Positions 35,726 through 44,565 of a stretch of 63,393 nucleotides of DNA are shown here, piece by piece; within the stretch, counting starts at the first letter, position 1; each line of letters starts with the position of its first letter. Origin of the DNA: Vicinamibacterales bacterium (GTDB lineage Bacteria; Acidobacteriota; Vicinamibacteria; Vicinamibacterales; UBA8438); assembly GCA_029940535.1 (NCBI GenBank), contig JAPYUM010000006.1, positions 23,009 through 86,401 on the forward strand, given 5' to 3'. The notes below the pieces were generated by a model. That model ran no database searches. It saw nothing but the letters and a program-made list of their open reading frames with translations, and was not told the origin of the DNA. Made by a program: the position numbers and the translations under genes.

Positions 35726-37075
35726 ATGGTGCGCTTGAAATCATGGCGGTTCGGTCTGACGGCGGCTCTCCTTGGGCTTGCGCTCATGTGTCCGGTCGTT
35801 GCGTCAGCGGCTGAGGCGGTAGACGAGCAGCCTTCGTTCACGAAAGACATCGCTCCGATCTTTCGTGACAAGTGCGAGGCCTGCCATCGGCCGGGATACA
35901 TCGCGCCGATGTCCTTGCAGACCTACGCCGAAGTGAGGCCCTGGGCCCGGTCGATCAAGCAGCGCGTCGAATCGCGACAGATGCCACCGTGGCACATCGA
36001 CAAGGCGGTTGGGGTCCAGTCGTTCAAGAACGACCGCTCGATGACCGACGCGGAAATCGAAACCGTCGTTCGGTGGGTCGACAATGGGGCGCCGCAAGGC
36101 AATCCGTCAGATCTGCCGCCGGCCGCCGTGTTCGCGGATGACGATGTTTGGAACTATGCGGACTTCTTTGGCGGTCCCCCTGACGTGGTCATCCACTCCA
36201 CACCCTACACGATGCCGGCGCTCGCCCAGGACCACTGGTGGAAACCGGAAGTATCCACGGGTCTGACCGAGGACCGCTGGATCCGTGGCATAGAGATCCG
36301 GCCCACCACGGTGCCTGGCCGCCGCATTACGCACCACGCGTTGGCGCGCCTTCAGCAAGAAGAAGAGGATGAGGCGCTGGGCGCAGCCTCCGACATCGGT
36401 CCCGGCCTGTTGATGGAGTGGGCGGTCGGCAAGCAGGGCGAGATCATGCGTCCGAACAGCGGCAAATTGATCAAGGCCGGCTCGAGCATCGTCTGGGATA
36501 TCCACTATCACGCCGTCGGCGAGCAGATCACGGACACCGTGGAGCTTGGTCTGTATCTCTACCCGAAGGGGGAGGAGCCGAAGTTCAGACAGGTGCTGGC
36601 GGCGTTCAGCACGTTCGAAGGGGGGCGCGAAGCGCTCTCGATTCTGCCGAATCAGGTCACCGTCACCGAGGCCTTTCATGTCATGAAGCAGAACGGCCGG
36701 ATCGAGAACTTCCAGCCGCACCTGCACCTGCGAGGTCGCGGGATGCAGATGGAAGCGATTCTGCCTGACGGTGAACGGCGGGTGTTGAGCCTGGTCAGCA
36801 AGTTCGACTTCAACTGGCACAACAACTACGTCTATGCCGACGACGCGGCGCCGCTGCTGCCCAAGGGGACCGTGCTGGCGTTCAAGGCCTGGTACGACAA
36901 CACCGCCGGGTTGCGGGGCAACCCAGATCCGAACCAGTGGGTTGGCTGGGGCGACCGAACGGTGGACGAAATGGGCCATGCCTGGGTCAACGTCACCTAT
37001 CTCGACGATGCCGACTTCGAGGCCGCCACCGCCGAGCGCGCAGCGACACTCGAAACCGCGACGGACGAGGAATAG
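35726..37075 (+). CDS. Secreted haem c / copper-monooxygenase-like protein
   Basis: 449 residues from ATG 35726 (GGACGGAG just upstream). The signal peptide ends in VVASAAE. An N-terminal cytochrome c-like domain has Cys50-x2-Cys53-His54 (KCEACHRPGYIAPMSL). The rest resembles copper type II ascorbate-dependent monooxygenases: ITHHALARL, DIHYHAVGEQ and FQPHLHLRGRGMQMEA supply paired His and Met copper ligands. Such fused proteins are frequent in Acidobacteriota; the substrate is unknown. It is under a sigma-54 promoter and followed 42 bases later by a secreted protein gene. ATG 35687 is an alternative start. Confidence 0.82.
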   Translation: MVRLKSWRFGLTAALLGLALMCPVVASAAEAVDEQPSFTKDIAPIFRDKCEACHRPGYIAPMSLQTYAEVRPWARSIKQRVESRQMPPWHIDKAVGVQSFKNDRSMTDAEIETVVRWVDNGAPQGNPSDLPPAAVFADDDVWNYADFFGGPPDVVIHSTPYTMPALAQDHWWKPEVSTGLTEDRWIRGIEIRPTTVPGRRITHHALARLQQEEEDEALGAASDIGPGLLMEWAVGKQGEIMRPNSGKLIKAGSSIVWDIHYHAVGEQITDTVELGLYLYPKGEEPKFRQVLAAFSTFEGGREALSILPNQVTVTEAFHVMKQNGRIENFQPHLHLRGRGMQMEAILPDGERRVLSLVSKFDFNWHNNYVYADDAAPLLPKGTVLAFKAWYDNTAGLRGNPDPNQWVGWGDRTVDEMGHAWVNVTYLDDADFEAATAERAATLETATDEE

Positions 37076-37117
37076 CACGTAGCTGGTGCCGGAGACGACA
37101 AGGAAAGGGAGACGTTC

Positions 37118-38032
37118 ATGCGCACGAACAGAGTGGTCGGTCTGATAGCGCTCGCGGTTGCCGGCGTCATGCTGGCCGGCGTCGGCGCCGTGGCCCAGCC
37201 ACTACCGCTCGAGCCGCCCCACAAGGCGTTCGGTCAAGCGGTGTGGCCGGCTTACGAAGGCTGGTATGACAATCCGGACGGGAGCTACACCTTTCTGATC
37301 GGGTATTTCAACCCGAACAAGGAGCAGGCGTTCGACATTCCGGTGGGCGAGGACAATTTCTTCTCACCCGGAGAGCCTGACCGCGGCCAGCCGACACATT
37401 TTGCCACCACGCGTGGGTGGGCGGTGTTCGCGGTCGTGTTGGGGAAGGAATACGTTGACACGGCGAAGCAGTTGACCTGGACCCTCGTCACCAACGACCA
37501 ACGGGCCTCGATTCCGATGCACACGGACCCGGGGTGGTATGTGGAGCCGTTTGAGGACGCCGCGAACAAGAACCGGCCGCCGGCGCTGCGATTCACGGCG
37601 ACCGGGCAGTCCTTCGAGGGCCCACCGGTGAGTGGAATCGCGTCGTCGTACTCGACCACGGTGTCGAAACCGCTCACGGTGAAGCTCTGGACGAGTGACG
37701 TCGAGCCGACCGGTTACGCAACGGAACCCCAACAGATCGTCGCTAGCGATCAGCCTCCGCGGGACAGCCGGCGGCGGCGACCCGGTCTGGTGTTGCGGTG
37801 GATGAAGCTGCGAGGGCCGGGAGACGTGACGTTCAGCGAACAGAGACAGTCGTTCGACACGGCCGACCAGACTCCCGAGACCGAGGTGACGTTTTCGGCC
37901 GCCGGCGAGTATGTCCTGCGGGTGGAAGCGCTCGATTCGACCGGCTCTGGCGGCAGTGGATCGCAGTGCTGCTGGACCTCGGCCCACATCGCGGTGAGTG
38001 TCGCGGCTCCCCTGGAAACGACCGGCGGCTAG
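37118..38032 (+). CDS. Secreted hypothetical protein
   Basis: 304 residues with a signal peptide (VGLIALAVAGVMLAGVGAVA). The mature part is beta-rich, with YNPNKEQ-like segments (TFLIGYFNPNKEQAFDIPVG) and a C-terminal Ig-like stretch (VTFSAAGEYVLRVEALD). A Cys pair lies in GSQCCWTSAH. No enzyme motif. A Shine-Dalgarno GGAAAGGGAG precedes ATG 37118. Co-transcription with the monooxygenase-like gene is likely, so it may be a partner or carrier. Confidence 0.7.
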   Translation: MRTNRVVGLIALAVAGVMLAGVGAVAQPLPLEPPHKAFGQAVWPAYEGWYDNPDGSYTFLIGYFNPNKEQAFDIPVGEDNFFSPGEPDRGQPTHFATTRGWAVFAVVLGKEYVDTAKQLTWTLVTNDQRASIPMHTDPGWYVEPFEDAANKNRPPALRFTATGQSFEGPPVSGIASSYSTTVSKPLTVKLWTSDVEPTGYATEPQQIVASDQPPRDSRRRRPGLVLRWMKLRGPGDVTFSEQRQSFDTADQTPETEVTFSAAGEYVLRVEALDSTGSGGSGSQCCWTSAHIAVSVAAPLETTGG

Positions 38033-38188
38033 CATCCGTCGGGAAGAGCGGTTGGCGCGTCGGTCGGGGTTGAGGGGCCCCGGCCGGCGCGTCGTTGTGT
38101 ACGCGCCTCGTCGGTCAACACTGGCCCCATCTGACCCGCTTTCTGACCACCACCTGGTGCACGGTCCCGCGTGATCCTCCCGGTGCGC

Positions 38189-38204
38189 CGCGTTAAACTC
38201 CCCA
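38189..38204. promoter_or_regulatory. Weak activator-site-like sequence before the cox operon
   Basis: CGCGTTAAACTCCCCA matches 10 of 16 positions of TGGGGAAATTTCCCCA, including CCCCA. Its centre is about 60 bp from the -24 element. A partner 22 bp upstream is poor, so this is tentative. Confidence 0.3.
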
Positions 38205-38255
38205 CCCGAGAACCCCCACGACCCGGTTCGGATGCGACATTCGGTATCAACGCCC

Positions 38256-38271
38256 TGGTACACCGCTTGCT
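38256..38271 (+). promoter_or_regulatory. Sigma-54 promoter of the cytochrome oxidase operon
   Basis: TGGTAC-ACCGC-TTGCT is an exact TGGYAC-N5-TTGCW match 65 bases upstream of the coxB start. Expected transcription start is near 38283. Confidence 0.75.
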
Positions 38272-38335
38272 ATAGATGACGGGCAGGCGTAGCGGTCTGG
38301 TGGGTATCACGCGTCGGACTAGGCGGAGGAGATTT

Positions 38336-39178
38336 GTGACAGCGGATGACAGTGTGACGCGGTCGGATTCTGGGCGGTGGTCGGCCGAAGGAATGGCGCT
38401 CGGCGCGCTCTTCGTCTTGGTCGGTCTGCTCGGCGTTGCCTACGGTGCCCGGTCCTGGTTTCCGGAGCTGGCGTCGCGCCACGGTGCCGGCATCGACGCG
38501 ATGCTCAACTACCTGCTGGTGTCGACCGGTGGACTGTTTCTCGTCGGACACCTGGTCTTGGGCCTGTTCATCTGGCAGGGCAGCCGGAGACAGCGTGTCA
38601 GTCGACGGTCGGCGACACCTCGGGCCGAGCGGCGCCTGTCGGTCGGCCTCGGTATGTTGATGGCGCTGATCGCGGAAGGCGGCGTCCTCGCGATCGGCAT
38701 CCCTGTCTGGGGCGAGTACTACATGTCCGACACGCCGGACGACGCAGTGGTGATCGAGGTGACCGGGACCCAGTTCATGTGGCACGCGCGATACCCGGGA
38801 CCAGATGGGCAGTTTGGTCGCCTCCGCCCGGAACTGATCGATTCGGCGTCCAATCCGATCGGCCTCGATGCCGACGACCGGCGCGCCGCCGACGACGTGG
38901 TGTGGACGGGCGAGGTCTATGCCCCCGTCGACCGCACCATCCTGATTCGACTCCGTTCGACCGACGTCATCCACAGCTTCTTCGTACCCAGCCTGCGGGT
39001 GAAGCAGGACGTGGTGCCCGGGATGACACCGGACGTCCAGTTTGTCGCCACCCGTGAAGGGCGATTCGATATTGCCTGCGCGGAACTATGCGGCCTGGGC
39101 CACTACCGCATGCAGGGGTTCTTCAACGTCGTGACTGACACCGAGTTCGATCGGTGGCTGCGCGAGCAAGGGTCATAG
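38336..39178 (+). CDS. coxB: Cytochrome c oxidase subunit II
   Basis: 280 residues from GTG 38336, with GGAGGA just upstream. Two N-terminal membrane segments anchor it, then a cupredoxin domain faces the periplasm: VIEVTGTQFMWHARYPGPDG, DVIHSFFVPSLRVKQDVVPG and the CuA site Cys248-x3-Cys252-x3-His256-x2-Met259 (CAELCGLGHYRM), all ligands present. It accepts electrons from cytochrome c and passes them to subunit I. No haem c domain is attached. First gene of a seven-gene run ending in the ZIP gene. Confidence 0.93.
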   Translation: MTADDSVTRSDSGRWSAEGMALGALFVLVGLLGVAYGARSWFPELASRHGAGIDAMLNYLLVSTGGLFLVGHLVLGLFIWQGSRRQRVSRRSATPRAERRLSVGLGMLMALIAEGGVLAIGIPVWGEYYMSDTPDDAVVIEVTGTQFMWHARYPGPDGQFGRLRPELIDSASNPIGLDADDRRAADDVVWTGEVYAPVDRTILIRLRSTDVIHSFFVPSLRVKQDVVPGMTPDVQFVATREGRFDIACAELCGLGHYRMQGFFNVVTDTEFDRWLREQGS

Positions 39179-39182
39179 CCGG

Positions 39183-40925
39183 ATGGACGAGCCGCGGGGA
39201 TTCCTACGCCGATACGTGTTCAGTACCGACCACAAGGTCATCGGCATCCAGTACATCCTGACCGGTCTGGTCATGGGGTTGTTCGGCGCCGGTCTCGCGG
39301 TGCTGATCCGCCTGCAACTGGGCTGGCCGGAGGTGCCCAAGACGCTGCTTGGTGTGTGGCTGCCGAACGGGATGCCGGGCGGCATCATGACGCCGGAGTT
39401 CTACCTGGCCGTCGTGACCATGCATGGCACCATCATGGTCTTCTTCTTCATCTCGTACGTGCTGGTCAGCGGATTCGGCAACTATCTCGTCCCGCTCCAG
39501 ATCGGCGCCAAGGACATGGCGTTCCCCCTGCTCAACATGCTGTCGTTCTGGGTGGCCTTGTTGTCGGCGGTGGTCATGTTGTTGTCGTTTCTGGTGGAGG
39601 GGGGCGCCGCCGCGGCCGGGTGGACGGCCTACCCGCCGCTCAGCGCCGTCGCCTCCGCGGTGCCGGGGTCGGCTCTCGGGCAAAGCGTCTGGCTGCTCAG
39701 CATGGCCTTGTTCATCGCGTCATTCACGATGAGCGGCCTCAACATTGTCGCCACCGTCTTCAGCCTGCGCGCGCCCGGGATGTCGATGATGCGGCTGCCC
39801 TTGACGGTCTGGTCGTACTTCATCGCGTCCATTCTTGGCGTCCTCGCGTTCCCACCGTTGACGGCCGCCGCGATCATGCTGCTGTTCGACCGGCATCTTG
39901 GCACCAGCTTCTTCTTACCGGCTGGGCTTGTCATCGGCGGCACGGTTCTCCCGCACCAGGGCGGGTCGCCGTTGCTCTGGCAGCACCTGTTCTGGTTTCT
40001 GGGGCATCCGGAGGTGTATGTCCTGATCTTGCCGGCCCTGGGGATTGCCGCCGACATCCTGCCGGTCTTCACTCGCAAGCCGCCGTTCGGATATCGCTGG
40101 TCGGTCTACTCGCTCATCGCGGTCGGTGCGCTCAGCATGGTCGTCTGGGGCCACCACATGTTCGTCAGCGGGATGAGTCCGTTCACCGGTGAGTACTTCT
40201 CGCTGGCGACGTTGACCATCACGGTCCCGATGGCGATCTACGGCGTCAACATGCTCGGTAGCGTCTGGGGGGGAGCCGTGCGTCTGACGTCTCCCATGGT
40301 GTGGTCCCTGGGCGTCATCGCGCTGTTCGGAAGTGGCGGCTTCGGGGGCATCTACCTGGGAAACGCGACCGCCGACATGCAGCTCCACGACACCTACTTC
40401 GTCGTCGGACACTTCCACCTGATGATCGGTGGGGTGACGATGTTCGGCATGTTCGCCGGTATCTATTACTGGTTCCCGAAGATGTTCGGGCGCTTGATGC
40501 ACGAAGGCCTGGGGAAGGCGCACTTCTGGGCGACGTTCGTGCCGTTCTTCATGGTGTTCTTCGCGCAGCACTTCCAGGGACTGCAGGGCATGCCACGTCG
40601 CTATTACGCGTTCTCGACCTACGAGTACCTGCGAGAGGCGGCGGCACAGAACGGCGTGATTTCCATGCTGGCGATAGCGGTCGTCGCCGGACAATTCATC
40701 TTCCTGGCGAATTTTCTGTGGAGCCTGTTTCGTGGCCGCGTGGCCGGGGAGGATCCGTGGCAGGCGACCACCCTCGAGTGGACCGTGCCATCACCGCCGC
40801 CGCACGGGAACTTCGTGGCCCAGCCGATAGTCCGCCGTTGGCCCTACGACTACAGTGTCGACGGCGTGAGCCACGACTACGTGCCACAGACGGCGACGGC
40901 GTCCGAGGCCGCGGTGACATCGTAG
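39183..40925 (+). CDS. coxA: Cytochrome c oxidase subunit I
   Basis: 580 residues with about 12 membrane segments. Haem and CuB ligands: HGTIMVFFFISYVLVSGFGN, FLGHPEVYVLILPALGI (His-Glu-Tyr, A1-type), WGHHMFVSGMSPF and LHDTYFVVGHFHLMIGG. The reaction centre is complete, so it should reduce oxygen to water and pump protons. It lies four bases after coxB and before the two subunit III genes. A1-type assignment rests on the HPEVY Glu. Confidence 0.97.
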   Translation: MDEPRGFLRRYVFSTDHKVIGIQYILTGLVMGLFGAGLAVLIRLQLGWPEVPKTLLGVWLPNGMPGGIMTPEFYLAVVTMHGTIMVFFFISYVLVSGFGNYLVPLQIGAKDMAFPLLNMLSFWVALLSAVVMLLSFLVEGGAAAAGWTAYPPLSAVASAVPGSALGQSVWLLSMALFIASFTMSGLNIVATVFSLRAPGMSMMRLPLTVWSYFIASILGVLAFPPLTAAAIMLLFDRHLGTSFFLPAGLVIGGTVLPHQGGSPLLWQHLFWFLGHPEVYVLILPALGIAADILPVFTRKPPFGYRWSVYSLIAVGALSMVVWGHHMFVSGMSPFTGEYFSLATLTITVPMAIYGVNMLGSVWGGAVRLTSPMVWSLGVIALFGSGGFGGIYLGNATADMQLHDTYFVVGHFHLMIGGVTMFGMFAGIYYWFPKMFGRLMHEGLGKAHFWATFVPFFMVFFAQHFQGLQGMPRRYYAFSTYEYLREAAAQNGVISMLAIAVVAGQFIFLANFLWSLFRGRVAGEDPWQATTLEWTVPSPPPHGNFVAQPIVRRWPYDYSVDGVSHDYVPQTATASEAAVTS

Positions 40926-41010
40926 GCGTCCACGGGGACCTTTGCGTGCCGCTCGGTTCGAATGCTGCATGACCTTCGTCTCGGGCGGCGAAACGGTTGA
41001 GGAGAACGTG

Positions 41011-41610
41011 ATGACCACTCTGCGCGCCACCACCACTACCTGGACCGGCCCGGGACGCATCGAGCGGGAGCAGCTCGTCCAGTTCGGCGTGTGGATGTTT
41101 CTCGCCACGGTGGTGATGCTCTTTGCGGCGTTCACGAGCGCCTACATCGTCCGACGCGCCGGCACCGACTGGCGGTCGATCGCCATGCCGTCGGTGCTGT
41201 GGCTCAACACCATCGTGCTTGGCGCCAGCAGTCTCGCGGCTGAGGTGGGTCGACGCGCGGCTGAGCGGTCTCGATGGAGTGCAGCGCGAAAGGGGTTCAT
41301 CGGTGCGGTGTTGCTAGGGGTCGTGTTCTTGGGCGGGCAGCTTGCCGGCTGGCGCGCACTCGCGGAGTTGGGGGTGTTCGTGCCGACGTCGCCGCAGGCG
41401 TCGTTCTTCTACATGTTGACCGGGGTGCACGCCGTGCACCTCATGGCCGGTCTGGTCGTCCTGCTGGTGACGTTGCCGGCGCTCCGCGCCGCGGGCGGGC
41501 CGACCCTCGGCGCCGTGTCTCCTGGAGTCCGCGCACGACTGGCGGCGACGTTCTGGCATTTCTTCGGCGCGCTCTGGGTCTACCTCTTCGTGCTGTTTGC
41601 CTGGTTCTGA
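41011..41610 (+). CDS. Cytochrome c oxidase subunit III-like protein (first)
   Basis: 199 residues from ATG 41011, with GAGGAG upstream; five membrane segments. Subunit III marks: LVQFGVWMFLATVVMLFAAF, GVHAVHLMAGLVVLL and WHFFGALWVYLFVLFAWF. It stabilises the oxidase and its proton uptake. The next gene is a second subunit III, an arrangement seen in several Acidobacteriota and Bacteroidota operons. Confidence 0.9.
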   Translation: MTTLRATTTTWTGPGRIEREQLVQFGVWMFLATVVMLFAAFTSAYIVRRAGTDWRSIAMPSVLWLNTIVLGASSLAAEVGRRAAERSRWSAARKGFIGAVLLGVVFLGGQLAGWRALAELGVFVPTSPQASFFYMLTGVHAVHLMAGLVVLLVTLPALRAAGGPTLGAVSPGVRARLAATFWHFFGALWVYLFVLFAWF

Positions 41611-41613
41611 GTT

Positions 41614-42219
41614 ATGGAAACAACCGCGCACATCGCTGACCGTTGGGGTGGCGGCACCTGTCCCTTCGATGCGGGCTGGAAGAAGGTGATGATGTGGTCC
41701 TTCATCGTCACCGACGGTCTGCTCTTCGCCGGTTTCCTCGGCGGCTACGGTTACGCGCGCACCATGGCGACCGTCTGGCCGGACCAGGCGACCGTCTTCA
41801 CGTTGCCGTTCATCGCGGCGATGACCTTCGTGCTCATTTCGAGCAGTGCCACCATGGCCAGCGCGGTCTGGTCCGCGCGGCACAATCAGCGCGCGGCCGC
41901 GGTGCGCTACGTGTGGCTGACTCTGGCTGGGGCCGTTCTGTTTCTCGGCATGCAGGCCTACGAATGGACCCATCTCATCAACGAGGGCGCCACCCTGAGT
42001 AGCAATCCGTGGGGCGACCCTCTGTTCGGTGCCTACTTCTTTGTCACGACCGGATTCCACGGGAGCCACGTGCTGATCGGCGCCATCGTTCTGCTGGTCC
42101 TCGGGATCAATCTCGCGCGCGGGAGGACAACGACGGAGAACGTCGAGATGGCCGGGCTCTATTGGCATTTTGTCGACCTCGTGTGGGTGTTCATATTCAC
42201 CTGCTACTACCTGCTGTGA
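41614..42219 (+). CDS. coxC: Cytochrome c oxidase subunit III (second)
   Basis: 201 residues, five membrane segments. Typical ends: FVTTGFHGSHVLIGAIVLLV and LYWHFVDLVWVFIFTCYYLL, the family C-terminus. The N-terminus holds WKKVMMWSFIVTDGLLFAG. It begins four bases after the first subunit III gene, so translation is coupled. Confidence 0.92.
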   Translation: METTAHIADRWGGGTCPFDAGWKKVMMWSFIVTDGLLFAGFLGGYGYARTMATVWPDQATVFTLPFIAAMTFVLISSSATMASAVWSARHNQRAAAVRYVWLTLAGAVLFLGMQAYEWTHLINEGATLSSNPWGDPLFGAYFFVTTGFHGSHVLIGAIVLLVLGINLARGRTTTENVEMAGLYWHFVDLVWVFIFTCYYLL

Positions 42220-42238
42220 CGCTGTGAGGGAGCCGCCC

Positions 42239-42547
42239 ATGACGGAGCACGCGGACGTCGGCCTCAAGACCTACTGGGTCACCTGGGGCATCTTGCTCGG
42301 GCTAACGCTGGTGATGGTCGGGCTGGACCAGGCCCCGATGTCACGGCAGTTGTTCGTGGTCCTGATGCTGGCCGCCATGCTGGTGAAGGCCACGCTCATC
42401 GCCGGGACGTTCATGCATCTCAGGGTCGAACGCGTGGCGTTTGTGCTGATGGTCGTGGTGGGACTGTTCGTCAATAGCCTGATCCTCTTCGGTCTTATCG
42501 TGCCGGATGCGTTCAGGATTCTCGAGATGAACCAGGTGACTCCATGA
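42239..42547 (+). CDS. Cytochrome oxidase subunit IV-type protein
   Basis: 102 residues, three membrane segments (GILLGLTLVMVGLDQ, VVLMLAAMLVKATLIAGTFMHL, VAFVLMVVVGLFVNSLILFG). The KATLIAGTFMHLRVE stretch is typical of the bacterial COX4 family. GAGGGAG precedes ATG 42239. Its stop overlaps the next start (ATGA). Confidence 0.85.
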   Translation: MTEHADVGLKTYWVTWGILLGLTLVMVGLDQAPMSRQLFVVLMLAAMLVKATLIAGTFMHLRVERVAFVLMVVVGLFVNSLILFGLIVPDAFRILEMNQVTP

Positions 42548-42810
42548 CCCTGCGCCATCTTGCGCTCGTTGCCTTGGTGGGTGTGCTTGCCTCTGGGTTC
42601 GTCTGGCCCGAGAGTGCCGAGGCCCAGTGCTCGATGTGTCGACGCGCCTTCGACTCCCCAGAGGGGAGACAGTTGGTCGCCGCGTTCCGGTCCGGCATCC
42701 TCTTTCTGCTTGCCGCCCCCTTCGTGGCCTTCGGGGTGGTGGCGACGCTGGCCGTGCGGGGACAACGTCGCGTCGGTCGGTCTGCGTCGAGCTCGTCGGA
42801 GCCGATCTGA
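42544..42810 (+). CDS. Small Cys-rich-motif membrane protein of the oxidase operon
   Basis: 88 residues: signal peptide (ALVALVGVLASGFVWPESAEA), then AQCSMCRRAFDSPEGRQ with a C-x2-C pair, then one membrane segment. The ATGA overlap with the subunit IV gene shows tight coupling. The Cys pair facing the periplasm could bind copper or undergo thiol exchange during CuA assembly; this is inference from place and motif. Confidence 0.75.
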   Translation: MTLRHLALVALVGVLASGFVWPESAEAQCSMCRRAFDSPEGRQLVAAFRSGILFLLAAPFVAFGVVATLAVRGQRRVGRSASSSSEPI

Positions 42811-42873
42811 CGACCCCCGGTTACCAGTCCCCGATCTGACCGGCGTCACACCCGGGCGACATCACCTTGTGCG

Positions 42874-43701
42874 GTGCGCGTGATCGACGAACTGAGTCAT
42901 TTCGACCCCGTCGTCCAGGCGCTGATCGCCGGCGTCGCGACGTGGGGCGTCACGGCGCTCGGTGCCGCCCTCGTCTTTCTGACCCGTAGCGTCTCCGCGG
43001 CGTTGCTCGATGCCATGCTCGGCTTTGCCGCCGGCGTCATGATCGCGGCCAGCGTCTGGTCGCTGCTCGTGCCCGCGATCGAGCTGTCCGTTCGGCTCGG
43101 CTATCCCGCGTGGCTGCCCGTCGCCATCGGATTTTTGCTGGGTGGTCTCTGTCTGCGCGCCGTCGACCAGGTCCTGCCTCACCTCCACCCGAGGCTGGCG
43201 GATAGCGAGGCGGAAGGCGTTCACACGACCTGGCGCCGAACGACGCTGCTGGTCATGGCGATTACGCTGCACAACCTGCCGGAGGGACTGGCCGTTGGGG
43301 TGGCCTTTGGCGCGGCCGCGACCCCGATGGGTGCCGCGAGCGGGGCAACATTTGCTGCCGCGGTCACCTTGGCCATCGGCATCGGTCTCCAGAACTTTCC
43401 CGAGGGGGTAGCCGTGTCCATGCCGCTCCGCCGCGAAGGCGTCTCGGCCTGGAAGAGTTTTCATGCCGGTCAACTCTCCGCCGCGATCGAACCGGTTGCC
43501 GCCGTCGCCGGGGCGGCCGCCGTCGTCACGGTCGAGGGTTTGCTGCCGTTTGCGCTGGCGTTTGCGGCCGGCGCCATGCTGTTCGTGGTCGTCGAAGAAC
43601 TGATCCCCGAATCGCAGCGAGGAGGGCATGGGGATCTGGCCACCATGATGACCCTGGTTGGGTTTGTCGTGATGATGGTGCTTGACGTCGGCTTTGGCTA
43701 G
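42874..43701 (+). CDS. ZIP-family metal transporter
   Basis: 275 residues, eight membrane segments. The metal site is clear: ITLHNLPEGLAVGVAFG in TM4 (His133, Glu137) and IGLQNFPEGVAVSMPLR in TM5 (Gln173 replaces the more common His). PHLHPRL lies in the loop before. ZIP proteins import zinc or iron into the cytoplasm. Starts with GTG 42874; GTG 42880 is an alternative. Its place after the oxidase genes could link metal supply to oxidase assembly. Confidence 0.9.
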   Translation: MRVIDELSHFDPVVQALIAGVATWGVTALGAALVFLTRSVSAALLDAMLGFAAGVMIAASVWSLLVPAIELSVRLGYPAWLPVAIGFLLGGLCLRAVDQVLPHLHPRLADSEAEGVHTTWRRTTLLVMAITLHNLPEGLAVGVAFGAAATPMGAASGATFAAAVTLAIGIGLQNFPEGVAVSMPLRREGVSAWKSFHAGQLSAAIEPVAAVAGAAAVVTVEGLLPFALAFAAGAMLFVVVEELIPESQRGGHGDLATMMTLVGFVVMMVLDVGFG

Positions 43702-43716
43702 TACAGGCGGGATCCG

Positions 43717-43754
43717 AGGTGAAACTTTTCGATGCCGCCATGAAATTTTCCCCG
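43717..43754. promoter_or_regulatory. Candidate activator-binding palindrome pair
   Basis: AGGTGAAACTTTTCGA (43717-43732) and CATGAAATTTTCCCCG (43739-43754) are spaced exactly 22 bp centre to centre, as at 53593/53615. The second is about 78 bp from the -24 element at 43825. Confidence 0.55.
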
Positions 43755-43824
43755 CCGCTTTGCCGTGCGTGACCGGTAATTCCCCCACCTGGCCCGCGCC
43801 GGACCCCTTTGGCGAAAAGACACC

Positions 43825-43840
43825 TGGATCGAAGTATGCA
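43825..43840 (+). promoter_or_regulatory. Possible sigma-54 promoter of the cytochrome gene
   Basis: TGGATC-GAAGT-ATGCA keeps GG-N10-GC but departs from consensus at three other positions. Expected start near 43852, 80 bases before ATG 43932. The upstream palindrome pair is the main support. Confidence 0.5.
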
Positions 43841-43931
43841 ATCTCCAGCACGTCGACGCGTGTGCGGACGGCACACGTAACCAGACGATTCGGCACAATC
43901 AATGGTATGCACGTTCAAGAGGGAGAGACCA

Positions 43932-44471
43932 ATGCGAGCAGCGCTTCTCGTGGTGATGATGTTCGGTCTGACGGCAGGCAGCGTAGGGGCACAGACGTCT
44001 CTGGAGACGCCGCCGGTTGGCACCCTGGCTCAGATCATGCGCGGCATCTATTTTCCGAACTCGAACATCATCTTCGATACACAGATGCAGGACCCGGACG
44101 CGGAGCCGGAGAAGAACGCCACCGGGGGGACGGTCAGCAGCACATTCGCCGGTATTTACACCGGCTGGCCGGTGGTCGAGAACGCGGCCCTCGTGCTGGC
44201 TGAAGGGGCGAGCCTCATCAATAAGCCGGGGCGTCTCTGCGAGAACGGGCGGATGGCTCCGGTCCAGCGGTACGACTGGCTGAAGTACTCACGCGAGATG
44301 ACCGACGTCGGCTGGGCGATCTATCAGGCCGCGCTTGAAAAGGACCAAGAGGCAGTTGGCGAACTGACGAACGACCTCGCGCAAGCCTGCGACAACTGTC
44401 ATCGGGTCTATCGCAGTAACGCACAGGGAGCCTCCCTGCGCTGTCTGGGAAGCGGCATCATCCTTCCCTAG
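43932..44471 (+). CDS. Periplasmic class II-like cytochrome c
   Basis: 179 residues from ATG 43932, signal peptide ending SVGAQTS. The single haem motif is near the C-terminus: Cys153-x2-Cys156-His157 (ACDNCHRVYR), the usual place in cytochrome c'-type four-helix bundles. Upstream text (LAQIMRGIYFPNSNIIFDTQ) is characteristic of a family frequent in Acidobacteriota. It may transfer electrons or bind NO. GGGAGAG precedes the start. Single gene followed by a hairpin. Confidence 0.85.
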   Translation: MRAALLVVMMFGLTAGSVGAQTSLETPPVGTLAQIMRGIYFPNSNIIFDTQMQDPDAEPEKNATGGTVSSTFAGIYTGWPVVENAALVLAEGASLINKPGRLCENGRMAPVQRYDWLKYSREMTDVGWAIYQAALEKDQEAVGELTNDLAQACDNCHRVYRSNAQGASLRCLGSGIILP

Positions 44472-44487
44472 TGATCTCGTGTGAAGT

Positions 44488-44530
44488 GGGTGCCGCCCTG
44501 ACTACAGGGGCCACGTCAGAGGCGGCACCC
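44488..44530. terminator. Bidirectional terminator-like hairpin
   Basis: GGGTGCCGCC-CTGAC, loop, GTCAGA-GGCGGCACCC gives a 14- to 15-bp imperfect stem between convergent cytochrome and Usp genes. No long T-run on either strand. Confidence 0.65.
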
Positions 44531-44565
44531 AGTGCACGGCAGCACGCCGTCGCTCGTCACGCGCC

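Larger units (their letters stand above)
38033..38335 (+). other. Intergenic region upstream of the oxidase operon
   Basis: 303 bases without a convincing gene. It contains an inverted GGGGCCCC near 38078, a possible activator half-site at 38189, the sigma-54 promoter at 38256 and the leader of the coxB gene. An open frame crosses it, but it lacks a Shine-Dalgarno sequence and reads as random Arg-rich sequence. Confidence 0.7.
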
